A stretch of DNA of 64,000 nt, from assembly GCA_035464675.1 (NCBI GenBank), contig DATHSA010000033.1:1-64000 (forward strand), written 5' to 3'. The stretch's first letter is position 1; every line of letters begins with the position of its first letter. Under the pieces are notes generated by a model. That model did no database searches and was not told the origin of the DNA. It saw nothing but the letters and a program-made list of their open reading frames with translations. The stretch comes from JAUYIV01 sp035464675. Its GTDB lineage: Bacteria; Actinomycetota; Acidimicrobiia; Spongiisociales; UBA11373. Below are positions 1-9,177 of this stretch, piece after piece. The translations under genes and the position numbers were made by a program.

Positions 1-70
1 CGGACTCGAAGGCGAGCCCCAGGATGCAGAAGGCGCGGGGAGACCACGAGGCGCCCGGGAGACGGTCCCG

Positions 71-844
71 GTGCGCTCCGAGCCGACGCCGGCCGAGCAC
101 CAGGCACGGGGGATGATCACCTGTGCCTCCTGCGGGAATCCCAACGACCCGGCGAACCGACACTGCGAGATGTGCGGCGCCAGGCTCGGCCGGTCCCAGA
201 TGCCGGTGGCCCCGCAACCCATGCTCCGCACCACGGCCGGGGCCCGTGCCCTGATCGTGCTCGCCGGCGTCGTCCTCTTCGTCGCGATGCTCGCTCTGGT
301 CTTCAATGCCTTCGGCGGCTCGGACGACCCTGTCGCCGCCACGAGCACCACTACCGGAACGACGGCAGTGACCACGCCGATCGCCGAATTGGTGCCCCTG
401 CGGGTCGAGTGCTCGTCCGAGTTGACGTCGTTCCCGTGTGAGGCCCTTTACGACGGAGATCCGTCGACATCGTGGAATGCGACCGAGGGCGGCATCAACG
501 CCGAGATCATCTACTACTTCAGCCCCCCGGTTCAGATCACCGAGATGATCATCGAGAACGTCGACGACGAGGGCCGATTCCTTCGCAATCGCCGGATCCA
601 GGGAATCGAGGTCGAGATCGACGACCTCCAGCAGGTCGAGGTGCGGGAACTCGCCGATACGAACGACGACCTTCATCGCATCCAGATCAGGAGCTTGCAG
701 ACCTCGAGCGTGACGATCCGGATCACGAGCGCCTACCCCGGACAGTCGTTCGAGGGACAAGAGCCGTTCCCGGAGCTCGCCGTCCAGGAGATCACCTTCT
801 ACGGCCGGGTGTCGCCGGGAGCCACGACCACCACCGGCGGCTAG
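71..844 (+). CDS. Zinc-ribbon, single-TM protein with extracellular discoidin-like domain
   Basis: About 257 residues from a GTG preceded by GGGAG; an internal ATG at 113 is an alternative start. The frame has no stop back to base 2, so the gene may begin outside the window. The N terminus has a zinc ribbon with two CxxC pairs (CASCG and CEMCG, near residues 18 and 33). A transmembrane helix follows at about residues 58-83, then a Thr-rich linker. The outer domain of about 150 residues has the DGDPSTSWN signature of discoidin/F5-8C-like carbohydrate-binding folds, as in NADase-type glycan-binding proteins. Inferred topology is cytoplasmic ribbon, membrane, outside sugar- or surface-binding domain. 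Function unknown. It converges on the nucleoside transporter genes and shares a terminator with them. Confidence 0.75.
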   Translation: MRSEPTPAEHQARGMITCASCGNPNDPANRHCEMCGARLGRSQMPVAPQPMLRTTAGARALIVLAGVVLFVAMLALVFNAFGGSDDPVAATSTTTGTTAVTTPIAELVPLRVECSSELTSFPCEALYDGDPSTSWNATEGGINAEIIYYFSPPVQITEMIIENVDDEGRFLRNRRIQGIEVEIDDLQQVEVRELADTNDDLHRIQIRSLQTSSVTIRITSAYPGQSFEGQEPFPELAVQEITFYGRVSPGATTTTGG

Positions 845-891
845 GGAAGACGCCCGACCAGGAACGTCACTCAGACGGGAGAGGGGCGATG

Positions 892-918
892 GAATGGGGC
901 GGCCAGGCCGCCCCATTC
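892..918. terminator. Bidirectional hairpin terminator
   Basis: A perfect 12-bp inverted repeat (GAATGGGGCGGC and its complement) with a 3-base CAG loop. It lies between the converging genes ending at 844 and 917 and includes part of the permease stop codon. There is no clear T tract on either side, which is usual in actinobacteria. Confidence 0.75.
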
Positions 919-2188
919 ACAACTCCTGGCCCTTCTCGTATGGTCGGCCGTCCGCAGCCGGCATGCGCAATCGCTGGGCGGCAAACACCAGGACAATGAG
1001 CACCGTGGCGAAGGGCAGCGCGTTGGGCAGCCAGCTCGGAGCCGTCTCGGTCAACAGGTACCAGACCAGGAAGCCGGCAGCCATCCCGCCCGAGAGCGCC
1101 ATGTCGAGGCGCTTCCTGCGACGGATGGAGACCGCGAAGATCACTGCGAGCCCGACGACGATCAGGAGTAGCAGGGCATGGGTCGATCGCCCGTCGAGGT
1201 CTCTCAGCGCGGTCCCGAAGGGGTAACCGAACACGAATGCGGCGACGAGCACCCCACCGGGCCGCCAGTTGCCGAAGATGAGGGCGGCGAGGCCGATGAA
1301 GCCTCTCCCCTGCACCTGCGCCTCCCGATAGAACCCCGTGAGCTCCATGGCGATGAACGCCCCTCCGAGGCCGGCGAGGGCACCGCTGATCACGACCCCC
1401 TTGTACTTCTGCCAGTAGATGTTGACCCCGAGCGACTCGCCCGCAGTCGGATGCTCTCCCGCGATCCGCAGCCGGAGCCCGAAACGCGTCCTCCACACCA
1501 GCCACGCCGTGACCGGAACGAGGAAGAGTGTCAGGAGCGTGAAGATCCCCACATTGGCCACGAAGCCGCGAGCGAAGCTGGCTATGTCGCTCACGAAGAA
1601 CACGTCCCACCGGTCGATCACCCCGAGGATGTCGGGGGTCTTCCAGCCGTAGAGATCGCCGCCGGCGAGGAACGGCACGGTGATGTTGCCGACGCCTTCG
1701 ATCGACGGTGACTGGGTGATCGACCCGCCGGAGCGCCCCGTGAAGATCTCGGAGGAGAGGAACCTGACGATCCCCGGAGCCAGAAGGTTGACCGCCACGC
1801 CGGACACGATGTGGTCCACCTTGAAGGTGACCGTGGCGATGGCATGGATGAGGCCGCCGAACGCGCCGCCGAGGAACCCGTAGAGAAGGCCGACCCATGG
1901 ACCCCCGATGATCACGCCGTAGGCGCCGAACCAGGTCCCGAGGACCATCATGCCCTCGAGGCCGATGTTGACGACGCCGGCCCGCTCGGAGTAGAGCCCA
2001 CCCAGGCCGGCGAGCAGGATCGGCACCGCCCACCGCAGCATGGCCCCGGACGCATTCTCCGATGTGAGCCGTTCGAGGCCCCCGGGCTCGAGCACCTGGA
2101 CGAAGCTGAGGACCAGAACGCCCAGCGCGGCAGCGATCGAGTACCGGACCCAGGAAGGCTGCGCCCCGAACCGCTTGAGCGTCATCAT
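917..2188 (-). CDS. Nucleoside ABC transporter permease (BMP-type, second subunit)
   Basis: 423-residue inner-membrane permease of the BPD_transp_2 family, with about ten hydrophobic segments. It contains the family loop around residues 75-100 (LYSERAGVVNIGLEGMM), matching the YufQ/NupQ type that pairs with BMP-family binding proteins. It starts with a double Met at 2188 and 2185; the ATG overlaps the upstream permease stop by 4 bases (ATGA), so translation is probably coupled. It is the last gene of the ATPase-permease-permease run. Purine nucleosides are the likely substrate from family knowledge; the sequence alone does not prove this. Confidence 0.88.
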   Translation of the reverse strand: MMTLKRFGAQPSWVRYSIAAALGVLVLSFVQVLEPGGLERLTSENASGAMLRWAVPILLAGLGGLYSERAGVVNIGLEGMMVLGTWFGAYGVIIGGPWVGLLYGFLGGAFGGLIHAIATVTFKVDHIVSGVAVNLLAPGIVRFLSSEIFTGRSGGSITQSPSIEGVGNITVPFLAGGDLYGWKTPDILGVIDRWDVFFVSDIASFARGFVANVGIFTLLTLFLVPVTAWLVWRTRFGLRLRIAGEHPTAGESLGVNIYWQKYKGVVISGALAGLGGAFIAMELTGFYREAQVQGRGFIGLAALIFGNWRPGGVLVAAFVFGYPFGTALRDLDGRSTHALLLLIVVGLAVIFAVSIRRRKRLDMALSGGMAAGFLVWYLLTETAPSWLPNALPFATVLIVLVFAAQRLRMPAADGRPYEKGQEL

Positions 2189-3357
2189 GCCGCCACCGCG
2201 CTCGCGTCGAGCTCGGCCGCCGCCCGCTTGGCCTCGTCGCGTTCTCGATACCGCCTCACCGACTCGTAGGCGACGACGGCGGCCAACAGGATGATCCCCT
2301 GCATGATCACGACGATCTCACGCGTCGCCGCCCCGGTGATCTGGAGGATCGGCGACGAGACATCCATGAAGGCGAACAGCATGGCCCCGATGGCCACCCC
2401 GACGGCGTGGTTGCGACCCAGCAGCGCCACCCCGATACCGGCGAAGCCCAGCCCCGGCAGAAACTCGGCGTCGTACCTGTGGTTGCGGCTGAGGATGTCG
2501 ACCATTCCCACGAGCCCCGCCATCAACCCCGAGTACACCATCGCCATGACCACCATCCGGTCGGCACGCACGCCGCCGGCGCGAGCCGCACCAGGGTTGT
2601 AACCCGTGGAGCGCAGGTCGAACCCGAGCCTCGTCCTGTTGAGAAACACGTGGTAGATGACGCCCGCGACGATCGCTGCAATGAGCATCGACGAGATCCT
2701 TCGACCGCCGACGATCTCTCTCGTGAAAATCTCGAAGACACCGTTCAGGTCTGGCAGCCAGCCCGACTCCGGGATGTACTTCGTGCCCGAATTCGGGGTC
2801 AACGGGCCGTCGCGCAGTTCGACCGTCAACCATGCGAGGATGCCGCTGATCGCGATCAGGTTGAGCATGATCGTGGAGATCACCTCGTTGATCCCCCGGG
2901 CCACCTTGAGCCAACCGGCGAGACCCGACCAGATCGCCCCGACGAGCATGGCCACGATCATGATCAGGCTGACGTGGAGGATCCCGGGCAGGACGACATT
3001 CGCTCCGACCACTGCCGCGAAGAATCCGGCGAGCTGGTACTGGCCCTCGACGCCGATGTTGAAGAGGTTCATCCGGAACCCGATCGCGGCGGCGAGGCCG
3101 GAGAGGTAGAACGGCGTCGCCCGGTTGAGCATGTCGACGATCGTCTCCAGACGCCCCCCGTTGCGAAGCATGGCCCAGTAGGCCTCCAGCGGATCGCTTC
3201 CCGAGACCAGCAAGACGATCGCCGAGAGGGCGAGTGCGAAGACGATCGCGATGACGGGTGCGGCCGCCGCGAGGACGATTCGCCTCGCTGTGTTGGCTGC
3301 ACCGCGTACCGCCGGCGGCTTCGGGGGGCCTTTCGGACTGAGCATCGGATCGGTCAC
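2185..3357 (-). CDS. Nucleoside ABC transporter permease (BMP-type, first subunit)
   Basis: About 390 residues. The chosen start is GTG at 3357, which overlaps the ATPase stop by 4 bases (GTGA); ATG at 3345 (MLSPKG) is the alternative. The frame open further upstream is only antisense/overlap noise from the ATPase gene. A membrane segment at about residues 25-50 is followed by the family motif NLFNIGVEGQYQLAGF near residue 110 and further helices, as in YufP/NupP permeases. It should form the channel heterodimer with the gene ending at 917. Confidence 0.88.
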   Translation of the reverse strand: MTDPMLSPKGPPKPPAVRGAANTARRIVLAAAAPVIAIVFALALSAIVLLVSGSDPLEAYWAMLRNGGRLETIVDMLNRATPFYLSGLAAAIGFRMNLFNIGVEGQYQLAGFFAAVVGANVVLPGILHVSLIMIVAMLVGAIWSGLAGWLKVARGINEVISTIMLNLIAISGILAWLTVELRDGPLTPNSGTKYIPESGWLPDLNGVFEIFTREIVGGRRISSMLIAAIVAGVIYHVFLNRTRLGFDLRSTGYNPGAARAGGVRADRMVVMAMVYSGLMAGLVGMVDILSRNHRYDAEFLPGLGFAGIGVALLGRNHAVGVAIGAMLFAFMDVSSPILQITGAATREIVVIMQGIILLAAVVAYESVRRYRERDEAKRAAAELDASAVAA

Positions 3358-4880
3358 GCCGCTCCCTCGCCCAGGGCGGCGCCCGTCATGTACGAACCGA
3401 GATCGCGGGGAGTCACACGCTCGGGATCGAGCCGCGCCACGATCCGGCCCCGCAAGATCACCACGATCGTGTCCGACAGTCCGATGAGCTCCTCGAGGTC
3501 GGCGGAGACGAGTACGGTCGCCATGCCATCGGCGCGGGCCCGGCGCAGGTCCCGCCAGACGTCTGCCTGGGCGCCGACATCGATGCCCCGGGTCGGATGT
3601 GCGGCGATCAGGACGTCGGGCTTCGACGCCATCTCCCGGCCGACGATCAGCTTCTGCTGATTGCCCCCCGACAGAGCGTGGGCGGCCACTTCGATGCTCG
3701 GCGTCCGGACGTCGAACGCATCGACGACCTCCCGGGTCCGGAGCCTGGCGCCGATACGATCGAACCATATGCCCCTCGCGAACGGCCGTTGGGTCTGATG
3801 GCCCATGGCGGTGTTCTCCCACAGTGGAGCCTGCAGCAACAAACCCTCACGCTGGCGGTCCTGCGGGATGTAGGCGAGCCCGTGCTCCCGGCGCCCCCGT
3901 ACGGTCCACGACGTGGCGTCCTCGCCCTTCAGCTCGATGGTGCCGGCAGCGACCGGGTGCGTCCCGATGAGGGCGTTGATGAGCTCGGCCTGGCCGTTGC
4001 CCTCCACCCCGGCGATGCCGAGGATCTCGCCGCGGTGGACGTCGAACGACACATCGTCCACGACAACGCGCTCGTCCTCGTCGAGCACCGTGAGGCCCCG
4101 GACGGACACCGCCACCTCATCGGTGACCGTCGACAGCTCGGTGCTCGGGGACGGCAGCTCCGAGCCGACCATCAACTCGGCGAGGTCTCCGGAGGTGACA
4201 TCGTCCGGCTTGACGGTCGCCACCGTCCGGCCCTGCCGCATGACGGTGATCGTGTCCGAGATCTCGAGGATCTCATCGAGCTTGTGGTCGATGAAGAGGA
4301 TGGTCGATCCGACAGCCTTCAGCTCGCGGAGGTTGCGGAACAGCTCCTCGACCTCCTGGGGGACGAGGACGGCGGTGGGCTCGTCGAGGATGAGGATCTC
4401 CGCCCCCCGGTACAGCACCTTGATGATCTCCACCCGCTGGCGCTCGCCGACCTCGAGTGTCTCCGCGAGCTCGTCCGGATCGACGGTGAGTCCGTACGCC
4501 TGACTCACCTCGGCCAGATGTGCCTTGGCGGTGGGGAAATCGATGCGGCCGAGGGCGCGCATCGGCTCGGATCCAAGGATGACGTTCTCGAGAACGGTGA
4601 GTTGGTCGGCGAGCATGAAATGCTGGTGAACCATGCCGATGCCGTGGGCGATCGCGTCGCTCGGCGATCGGAACCGCACCTGCTCCCCGCGCACGAACAT
4701 CTCACCCTCGTCGGGCTGGAGCATCCCGTAGAGGATCTTCATGAGGGTCGACTTGCCGGCGCCGTTCTCACCACATATGGCGTGGATCTCGCCGGCCTCG
4801 ACACTGAGATCGACGCGGTCGTTGGCCACGACACCGGGGAACCGCTTCGTGATCCCCCTCAGTTCGATGGCGACCGTCAA
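3354..4880 (-). CDS. Nucleoside ABC transporter ATPase (two fused nucleotide-binding domains)
   Basis: About 508 residues. The start is TTG at 4880, supported by a GGGGAGG ribosome site 7 bases upstream; the frame extends to 4910 without a better signal. Domain 1 has Walker A GENGAGKST and Walker B ILILDEPTA. Domain 2 has a degenerate Walker A (GVEGNGQAE) and signature LSGGNQQK, typical of sugar/nucleoside ATPases of the MglA/NupO type. It energises the two permeases downstream and is separated by 109 bases from the binding-protein gene upstream. Confidence 0.92.
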   Translation of the reverse strand: MTVAIELRGITKRFPGVVANDRVDLSVEAGEIHAICGENGAGKSTLMKILYGMLQPDEGEMFVRGEQVRFRSPSDAIAHGIGMVHQHFMLADQLTVLENVILGSEPMRALGRIDFPTAKAHLAEVSQAYGLTVDPDELAETLEVGERQRVEIIKVLYRGAEILILDEPTAVLVPQEVEELFRNLRELKAVGSTILFIDHKLDEILEISDTITVMRQGRTVATVKPDDVTSGDLAELMVGSELPSPSTELSTVTDEVAVSVRGLTVLDEDERVVVDDVSFDVHRGEILGIAGVEGNGQAELINALIGTHPVAAGTIELKGEDATSWTVRGRREHGLAYIPQDRQREGLLLQAPLWENTAMGHQTQRPFARGIWFDRIGARLRTREVVDAFDVRTPSIEVAAHALSGGNQQKLIVGREMASKPDVLIAAHPTRGIDVGAQADVWRDLRRARADGMATVLVSADLEELIGLSDTIVVILRGRIVARLDPERVTPRDLGSYMTGAALGEGAA

Positions 4881-4989
4881 CGATCGTCCTCCCCTGGAAT
4901 CCGACACCAAGCGACGCGCGAAGCGGGACCGAGCCTAGCCCGGTCCCGCTTCGCCACGCACACGGGGGTGCGTGCGGTCGTCGTCGAGG

Positions 4990-6234
4990 CTACGCGTCCT
5001 CGGGCAACACCGGAACGACGATCTCACCGGCCACGATCTGTGCCTTGTAGGCCTCGAGCTGGTCGACGATGTCGTCGATGAACCCGCCGCTGGTCGAGTA
5101 GCCCACACCGTCGGCGGCGAGGTCGTACTCGGTCGGACCGGCGGTGAAGTTGCCGGTCAGGTGGTCGGCGATCGCATAGAAGACGGCGACGTCGACGCGC
5201 TTGTTCATCGACGTGAGCACGTACTCCTGCTGCGAGGGATCGACGGTGAGGTACTGGTCGGAGTCGACTCCGATGCCCCACACCTTTTCGACTGGCACGT
5301 CTGGGAACGTCGCCGCCTCACTGAACTCCTTGGCTGCGGCAAACATCCCCGAGCCGGAGAGGCCGGCGGCGGCATAGATGATGTCCGCACCCTCGTCGTA
5401 CATGGCGAGCGCGATCTCACGGCCGAGGTCGGGTGCGCCGAACCCACCGAAGTTCGGGAACTCGGTGATGTACTCGGACACGATCTCGATGTCGGGGTTG
5501 ACCGCCCGGGCTCCGGCGATGAACCCGGCCTCGAACTTCTCGATCAGCCCGATGCCACTGACGCCCCCGATGAATCCGAGCTTGCCGGTCTGCGTCTTGA
5601 GGGCAGCCGCCACGCCGACGAGGAACGAGCCCTCGTGCTCGGCGAACACCATGCCACGCACGTTGGCGCAGTACGGCTCCGGTGGATCGAACGCGAAGTT
5701 GAGCATGCCGGAGTCCGTGATCGCGAAGTTCACGAACGGGTTGTTCTCGCAGACCTCCGGGAAGGCGGCCTCGAACGAGAAGCCGTTGCCGATGACGATC
5801 TGTGAGTTCTCCGCCTGCAGCTGCAGGTCGGTGGCGCGGGCAGCGGCGTCCGTCGGGGTGATCTCCGTGGAGGTGACACCGAACAGCGCCTTGGCCCAGT
5901 CCACACCGCACGCCGCGGCGTCGTTGAACGACTGGTCACCGCGTCCGAGCAGGTCGAACGTAAGGCCGACGTTCACACCGGTCCCGTCGGCTTCGACGTC
6001 GTAGGCCCCCTTGATGTCGAGGCAGAAGTCGGGCACGCCCGCAGGACGTGCCGGGACGTCGGTGGTGGTTGTCGTATCGCCCGCCATCGTCGTGGTCACG
6101 GGCGCTGCCGTCGTCGTCGGTGCCTGGGTGGTCGGCGGCGCCGACGTGGTCGTGGCGTCGTCATCACCGCAAGCGGCGACTACGAGGAGAAAGGCCGCAA
6201 ACAGCGCGGCGACTCCCCAGCGTCTCTTCAACAT
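4990..6234 (-). CDS. BMP-family nucleoside-binding lipoprotein
   Basis: 414 residues. A signal peptide ends in the lipobox LVVAAC (Cys near residue 22), followed by a Thr-rich spacer of about 30 residues. The mature part is a periplasmic-binding-protein fold of the BMP/PnrA family (for example GLTFDLLGRGDQSFNDAA and GFIGGVSG). AGGAG stands 9 bases before the ATG. It would sit on the outer face of the membrane and feed the transporter encoded downstream on the same strand. A 12-bp palindrome covers its ribosome site. Confidence 0.92.
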   Translation of the reverse strand: MLKRRWGVAALFAAFLLVVAACGDDDATTTSAPPTTQAPTTTAAPVTTTMAGDTTTTTDVPARPAGVPDFCLDIKGAYDVEADGTGVNVGLTFDLLGRGDQSFNDAAACGVDWAKALFGVTSTEITPTDAAARATDLQLQAENSQIVIGNGFSFEAAFPEVCENNPFVNFAITDSGMLNFAFDPPEPYCANVRGMVFAEHEGSFLVGVAAALKTQTGKLGFIGGVSGIGLIEKFEAGFIAGARAVNPDIEIVSEYITEFPNFGGFGAPDLGREIALAMYDEGADIIYAAAGLSGSGMFAAAKEFSEAATFPDVPVEKVWGIGVDSDQYLTVDPSQQEYVLTSMNKRVDVAVFYAIADHLTGNFTAGPTEYDLAADGVGYSTSGGFIDDIVDQLEAYKAQIVAGEIVVPVLPEDA

Positions 6235-6245
6235 GAGTGTCTACT

Positions 6246-6257
6246 CCTATGCATAGG
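6246..6257. promoter_or_regulatory. 12-bp palindrome over the ribosome site of the BMP lipoprotein gene
   Basis: CCTATGCATAGG is a perfect palindrome 12 bases upstream of the ATG at 6234 and overlaps the AGGAG Shine-Dalgarno on the minus strand. It could be an operator or a translational control element, or chance. A possible -10 box (TACACT on the minus strand) lies further upstream near 6300. Confidence 0.3.
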
Positions 6258-6403
6258 GTTGGGATCTGCCCTCCAGAGACGGCCGATCGGGCGTCAGTGT
6301 AGGTCGGTCGACCGGGTCCCTGCCTGCCGCTGGCAGTCGGTCGCGCGGAGGCGCGAAGAACTCCCCTATGTCACCGAGTGGCGGATTCCGGGGGCTTCGC
6401 GCC

Positions 6404-6435
6404 GAAGGCTGGGGCCGGAGGCCGTCTCAGCCTTC
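6404..6435 (-). terminator. Probable clpC terminator hairpin
   Basis: Arms GAAGGCTG and CAGCCTTC (8 bp) enclose 16 bases that themselves hold GGCC-GGA-GGCC, giving a two-level stem. It covers the clpC stop codon and precedes the promoter region of the BMP lipoprotein gene. Confidence 0.5.
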
Positions 6436-8934
6436 CGAATCGGCCATCTCCACCGGCGGCTGATCCGGCGCCTCGATCGGGGAGAACGTGATCTGCTCCG
6501 GATCCTCGGGATCGAGGTCGACGAGGATCGTCGATCCTGCTGAGAACTCGCCGAACAGCACCTTCTCGGAGAGCTGATCCTCCAGCATTCGCTGGATGGC
6601 GCGACGCAGGGGCCGGGCGCCCAGCTGCGGGTCATAGCCCTTGGTGCCGAGCAGCGCCTTGGCGTCGTCGGTGAGCACCAGGTCCAGCGCCTGGGACTTG
6701 AGCTGCTCGCGGACGCGAACCAGCATGAGGTCCACGATCGACTTGACCTCGTCCATGGTCAACTCGTGGAACACGATCACCTCGTCGATTCGGTTCAGGA
6801 ACTCGGGACGGAATTGCTTCTTGAGCGCCTCGGTCACCTTCTCCTTGATCTTCTGATAGGAGATCTCCTCGGTCTCCGACGCGAAGCCGATCGACTTGCG
6901 CTTCAGCTCCTGGGTCCCCAGGTTCGAGGTCATGATGATGACGGTGTTCTTGAAATCCACCGTGCGGCCCTGCGAGTCGGTGAGCCGCCCGTCCTCGAGG
7001 ATCTGCAGCAGCGTGTTGAACACGTCGGGATGCGCCTTTTCGATCTCGTCGAAGAGCACCACCGAGAACGGCTTGCGGCGCACGGCCTCGGTGAGCTGCC
7101 CACCCTCGTCGTAACCCACGTATCCCGGAGGGGACCCGACCAGGCGGCTCACCGTGTGCTTCTCCATGTACTCGGACATGTCGAGCTGGATGAGGGCGTG
7201 CTCGTCGCCGAACAGGAACTCGGCAAGGGCCTTGGCGGTCTCGGTCTTCCCGACGCCCGACGGTCCGAGGAAGATGAACGATCCGGCCGGGCGCTTGGGG
7301 TCCTTGAGGCCGGCCCGGGTCCTGCGGATGGCACGGCTGACGGCTTGGATCGCCTCGTGCTGGCCGACGATGCGCTTGTGGAGCTCATCCTCCATCTTGA
7401 GGAGCTTGGCGGTCTCCTCCTCGGTGAGGCTCTGCACCGGGATGCCGGTCCATTGGGCCAGCACCTCGGCGATCTGCTCCTCGTCGATGATCGAGCCGAC
7501 GACGTCTTCGGATTCACCCAGCGACGACTCGGCGTCGCTGCGGTCGGAGACGAGAGTGCGCTCCTCGTCGCGCAGCTTGGCGGCCTGCTCGTACTGCTGG
7601 TCCTGGACTGCCGTCTCCTTGCGCTTGCGCACGTCGACGAGCTTGCCCTCGATCGCCTCCAGCTCGGGTGTCGGGGGTCTGCGATTGATCCGCATGCGGC
7701 TGCCGGCCTCGTCGATGAGGTCGATGGCCTTGTCCGGCAGGTGCCGGTCGGCGATGTACCGGTCGGCGAGGTTGGCGGCGGACACGAGGGCCTGATCGGT
7801 ATACGACGCGCGGTGATGCGCCTCGTACTTCTCCCGCAGCCCGGTGAGGATCTGGATCGTCTCGGCGACGGTCGGCTCGTCGACCTGGATCGGCTGGAAC
7901 CGGCGTTCGAGGGCCGAGTCCTTCTCGAGGTACTTCCGGTACTCCTCGAGTGTGGTGGCACCGATGGTCTGGAGCTCTCCGCGGGCCAACATCGGCTTGA
8001 GGATGCTGGCGGCGTCGATTGCCCCCTCGGCGGCACCCGCCCCCACCAGGGTGTGGATCTCGTCGATGAAGAGAATGATGTCGCCGCGGGTGCGGATCTC
8101 CTTGAGGACCTTCTTGAGACGCTCCTCGAAGTCTCCGCGGTAGCGCGACCCGGCGACCAGGGCGCCCAGGTCGAGGGTGTAGAGGTGCTTACCGTTGAGG
8201 GTCTCCGGCACGTCGCCGGCCACGATCCGCTGCGCCAGGCCCTCGACGATCGCGGTCTTCCCCACCCCCGGCTCGCCGATGAGCACCGGATTGTTCTTGG
8301 TTCGGCGGGAGAGGATCTGCATGACACGCTCGATCTCGCGTTGGCGACCGATGACCGGGTCGAGCTTGCGGTCGCGGGCGTACTGCGTGAGGTTCCGGCC
8401 GAACTGGTCCAGAACCGTCGAGCCGCTGGCGCTCTCTGAGCTGCCCCGGCCGCGTCCCGACGAGCCGGCCGGCTCACCAGACGACGGCTCGTCGCCCTGG
8501 GCGCCGGAGAGCAGCTGGATCACCGTTTGGCGGACCTTGTGGAGCTCGGCTCCCAGCTTCTGGAGGACCTGAGCGGCGACCCCCTCGCCCTCACGGATGA
8601 GACCAAGAAGGATGTGCTCGGTGCCGATGTAGTTGTGACCGAGTTGGAGGGCCTCGCGTAGCGACAGCTCGAGCACCTTCTTGGCCCTCGGCGTGAAGGG
8701 GATGTGACCAGAGGGCGCCTGGGCTCCCTGGCCGATGATCTCGACGACCTGGCTGCGCACTGACTCGAGGGAGATTCCCATGCTCTCGAGCGCGCGGGCT
8801 GCAACGCCTTCCCCCTCGTGGATGAGGCCGAGGAGGATGTGCTCGGTACCGATGTAGTTGTGATTGAGCAGCCGGGCTTCCTCCTGCGCGAGGACCACGA
8901 CCCTCCTGGCTCTATCGGTGAACCGTTCGAACAA
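6427..8934 (-). CDS. clpC: ClpC AAA+ unfoldase
   Basis: About 835 residues, the usual ClpC length. The start is TTG at 8934, giving the conserved N terminus LFERFTDRARR, with AGGGAGT about 7 bases upstream. Two Clp_N repeats (residues 1-145) are followed by AAA domain 1 (Walker A GEPGVGKTA), a middle UVR-like region with QQYEQAAKLRDEE, AAA domain 2 (GPSGVGKTE) and a C-terminal D2-small domain. As the regulatory ATPase of ClpCP it unfolds substrates for ClpP in the cytoplasm. It is monocistronic and diverges from the haem-uptake operon; TATAGT near 8994-8999 (minus strand) may be its -10. Confidence 0.96.
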   Translation of the reverse strand: MFERFTDRARRVVVLAQEEARLLNHNYIGTEHILLGLIHEGEGVAARALESMGISLESVRSQVVEIIGQGAQAPSGHIPFTPRAKKVLELSLREALQLGHNYIGTEHILLGLIREGEGVAAQVLQKLGAELHKVRQTVIQLLSGAQGDEPSSGEPAGSSGRGRGSSESASGSTVLDQFGRNLTQYARDRKLDPVIGRQREIERVMQILSRRTKNNPVLIGEPGVGKTAIVEGLAQRIVAGDVPETLNGKHLYTLDLGALVAGSRYRGDFEERLKKVLKEIRTRGDIILFIDEIHTLVGAGAAEGAIDAASILKPMLARGELQTIGATTLEEYRKYLEKDSALERRFQPIQVDEPTVAETIQILTGLREKYEAHHRASYTDQALVSAANLADRYIADRHLPDKAIDLIDEAGSRMRINRRPPTPELEAIEGKLVDVRKRKETAVQDQQYEQAAKLRDEERTLVSDRSDAESSLGESEDVVGSIIDEEQIAEVLAQWTGIPVQSLTEEETAKLLKMEDELHKRIVGQHEAIQAVSRAIRRTRAGLKDPKRPAGSFIFLGPSGVGKTETAKALAEFLFGDEHALIQLDMSEYMEKHTVSRLVGSPPGYVGYDEGGQLTEAVRRKPFSVVLFDEIEKAHPDVFNTLLQILEDGRLTDSQGRTVDFKNTVIIMTSNLGTQELKRKSIGFASETEEISYQKIKEKVTEALKKQFRPEFLNRIDEVIVFHELTMDEVKSIVDLMLVRVREQLKSQALDLVLTDDAKALLGTKGYDPQLGARPLRRAIQRMLEDQLSEKVLFGEFSAGSTILVDLDPEDPEQITFSPIEAPDQPPVEMADSEG

Positions 8935-9164
8935 CGTCTGACTCCCTAGACGACGATGGCGCTCCCGGGTCCCGTCCGGAGGCGCCTTTGCGACTATAGC
9001 CGTGAGACGATCCAAGACAGGGAGCCCTATTCCGTCCCCTTCAACAGCAATGTCGGCTCAATGCTTCCCGGACCTGAGCAGCGGGCGGGTCACGGAAGGC
9101 AAGGCAGCGCGATCCGACTCGTCGTCGGTTCGGTGCCGACTCGCCGTCGAATGGTCCTGGCCCA

Positions 9165-9170
9165 TATGGT
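9165..9170 (+). promoter_or_regulatory. -10 box TATGGT for a leaderless start at 9178
   Basis: TATGGT stands exactly 7 bases before the ATG at 9178, the same spacing seen upstream of copB, the DECH helicase and other genes here. No convincing -35 or Shine-Dalgarno. It favours 9178 over the in-frame ATGs at 9151 and 9166. Confidence 0.5.
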
Positions 9171-9177
9171 CGCCGCC

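Noticed and set aside
3358..3822. N-terminal extension of the first permease
   Set aside because: The residues are Arg/Gly/His-rich overlap noise from the ATPase gene; the permease proper begins at the GTGA overlap.
9029..9033. SigR-type promoter (GGAAT on the minus strand) upstream of clpC
   Set aside because: clpC is a SigR target in Streptomyces, but no GTT follows at the expected 18-19 bases; evidence too weak.
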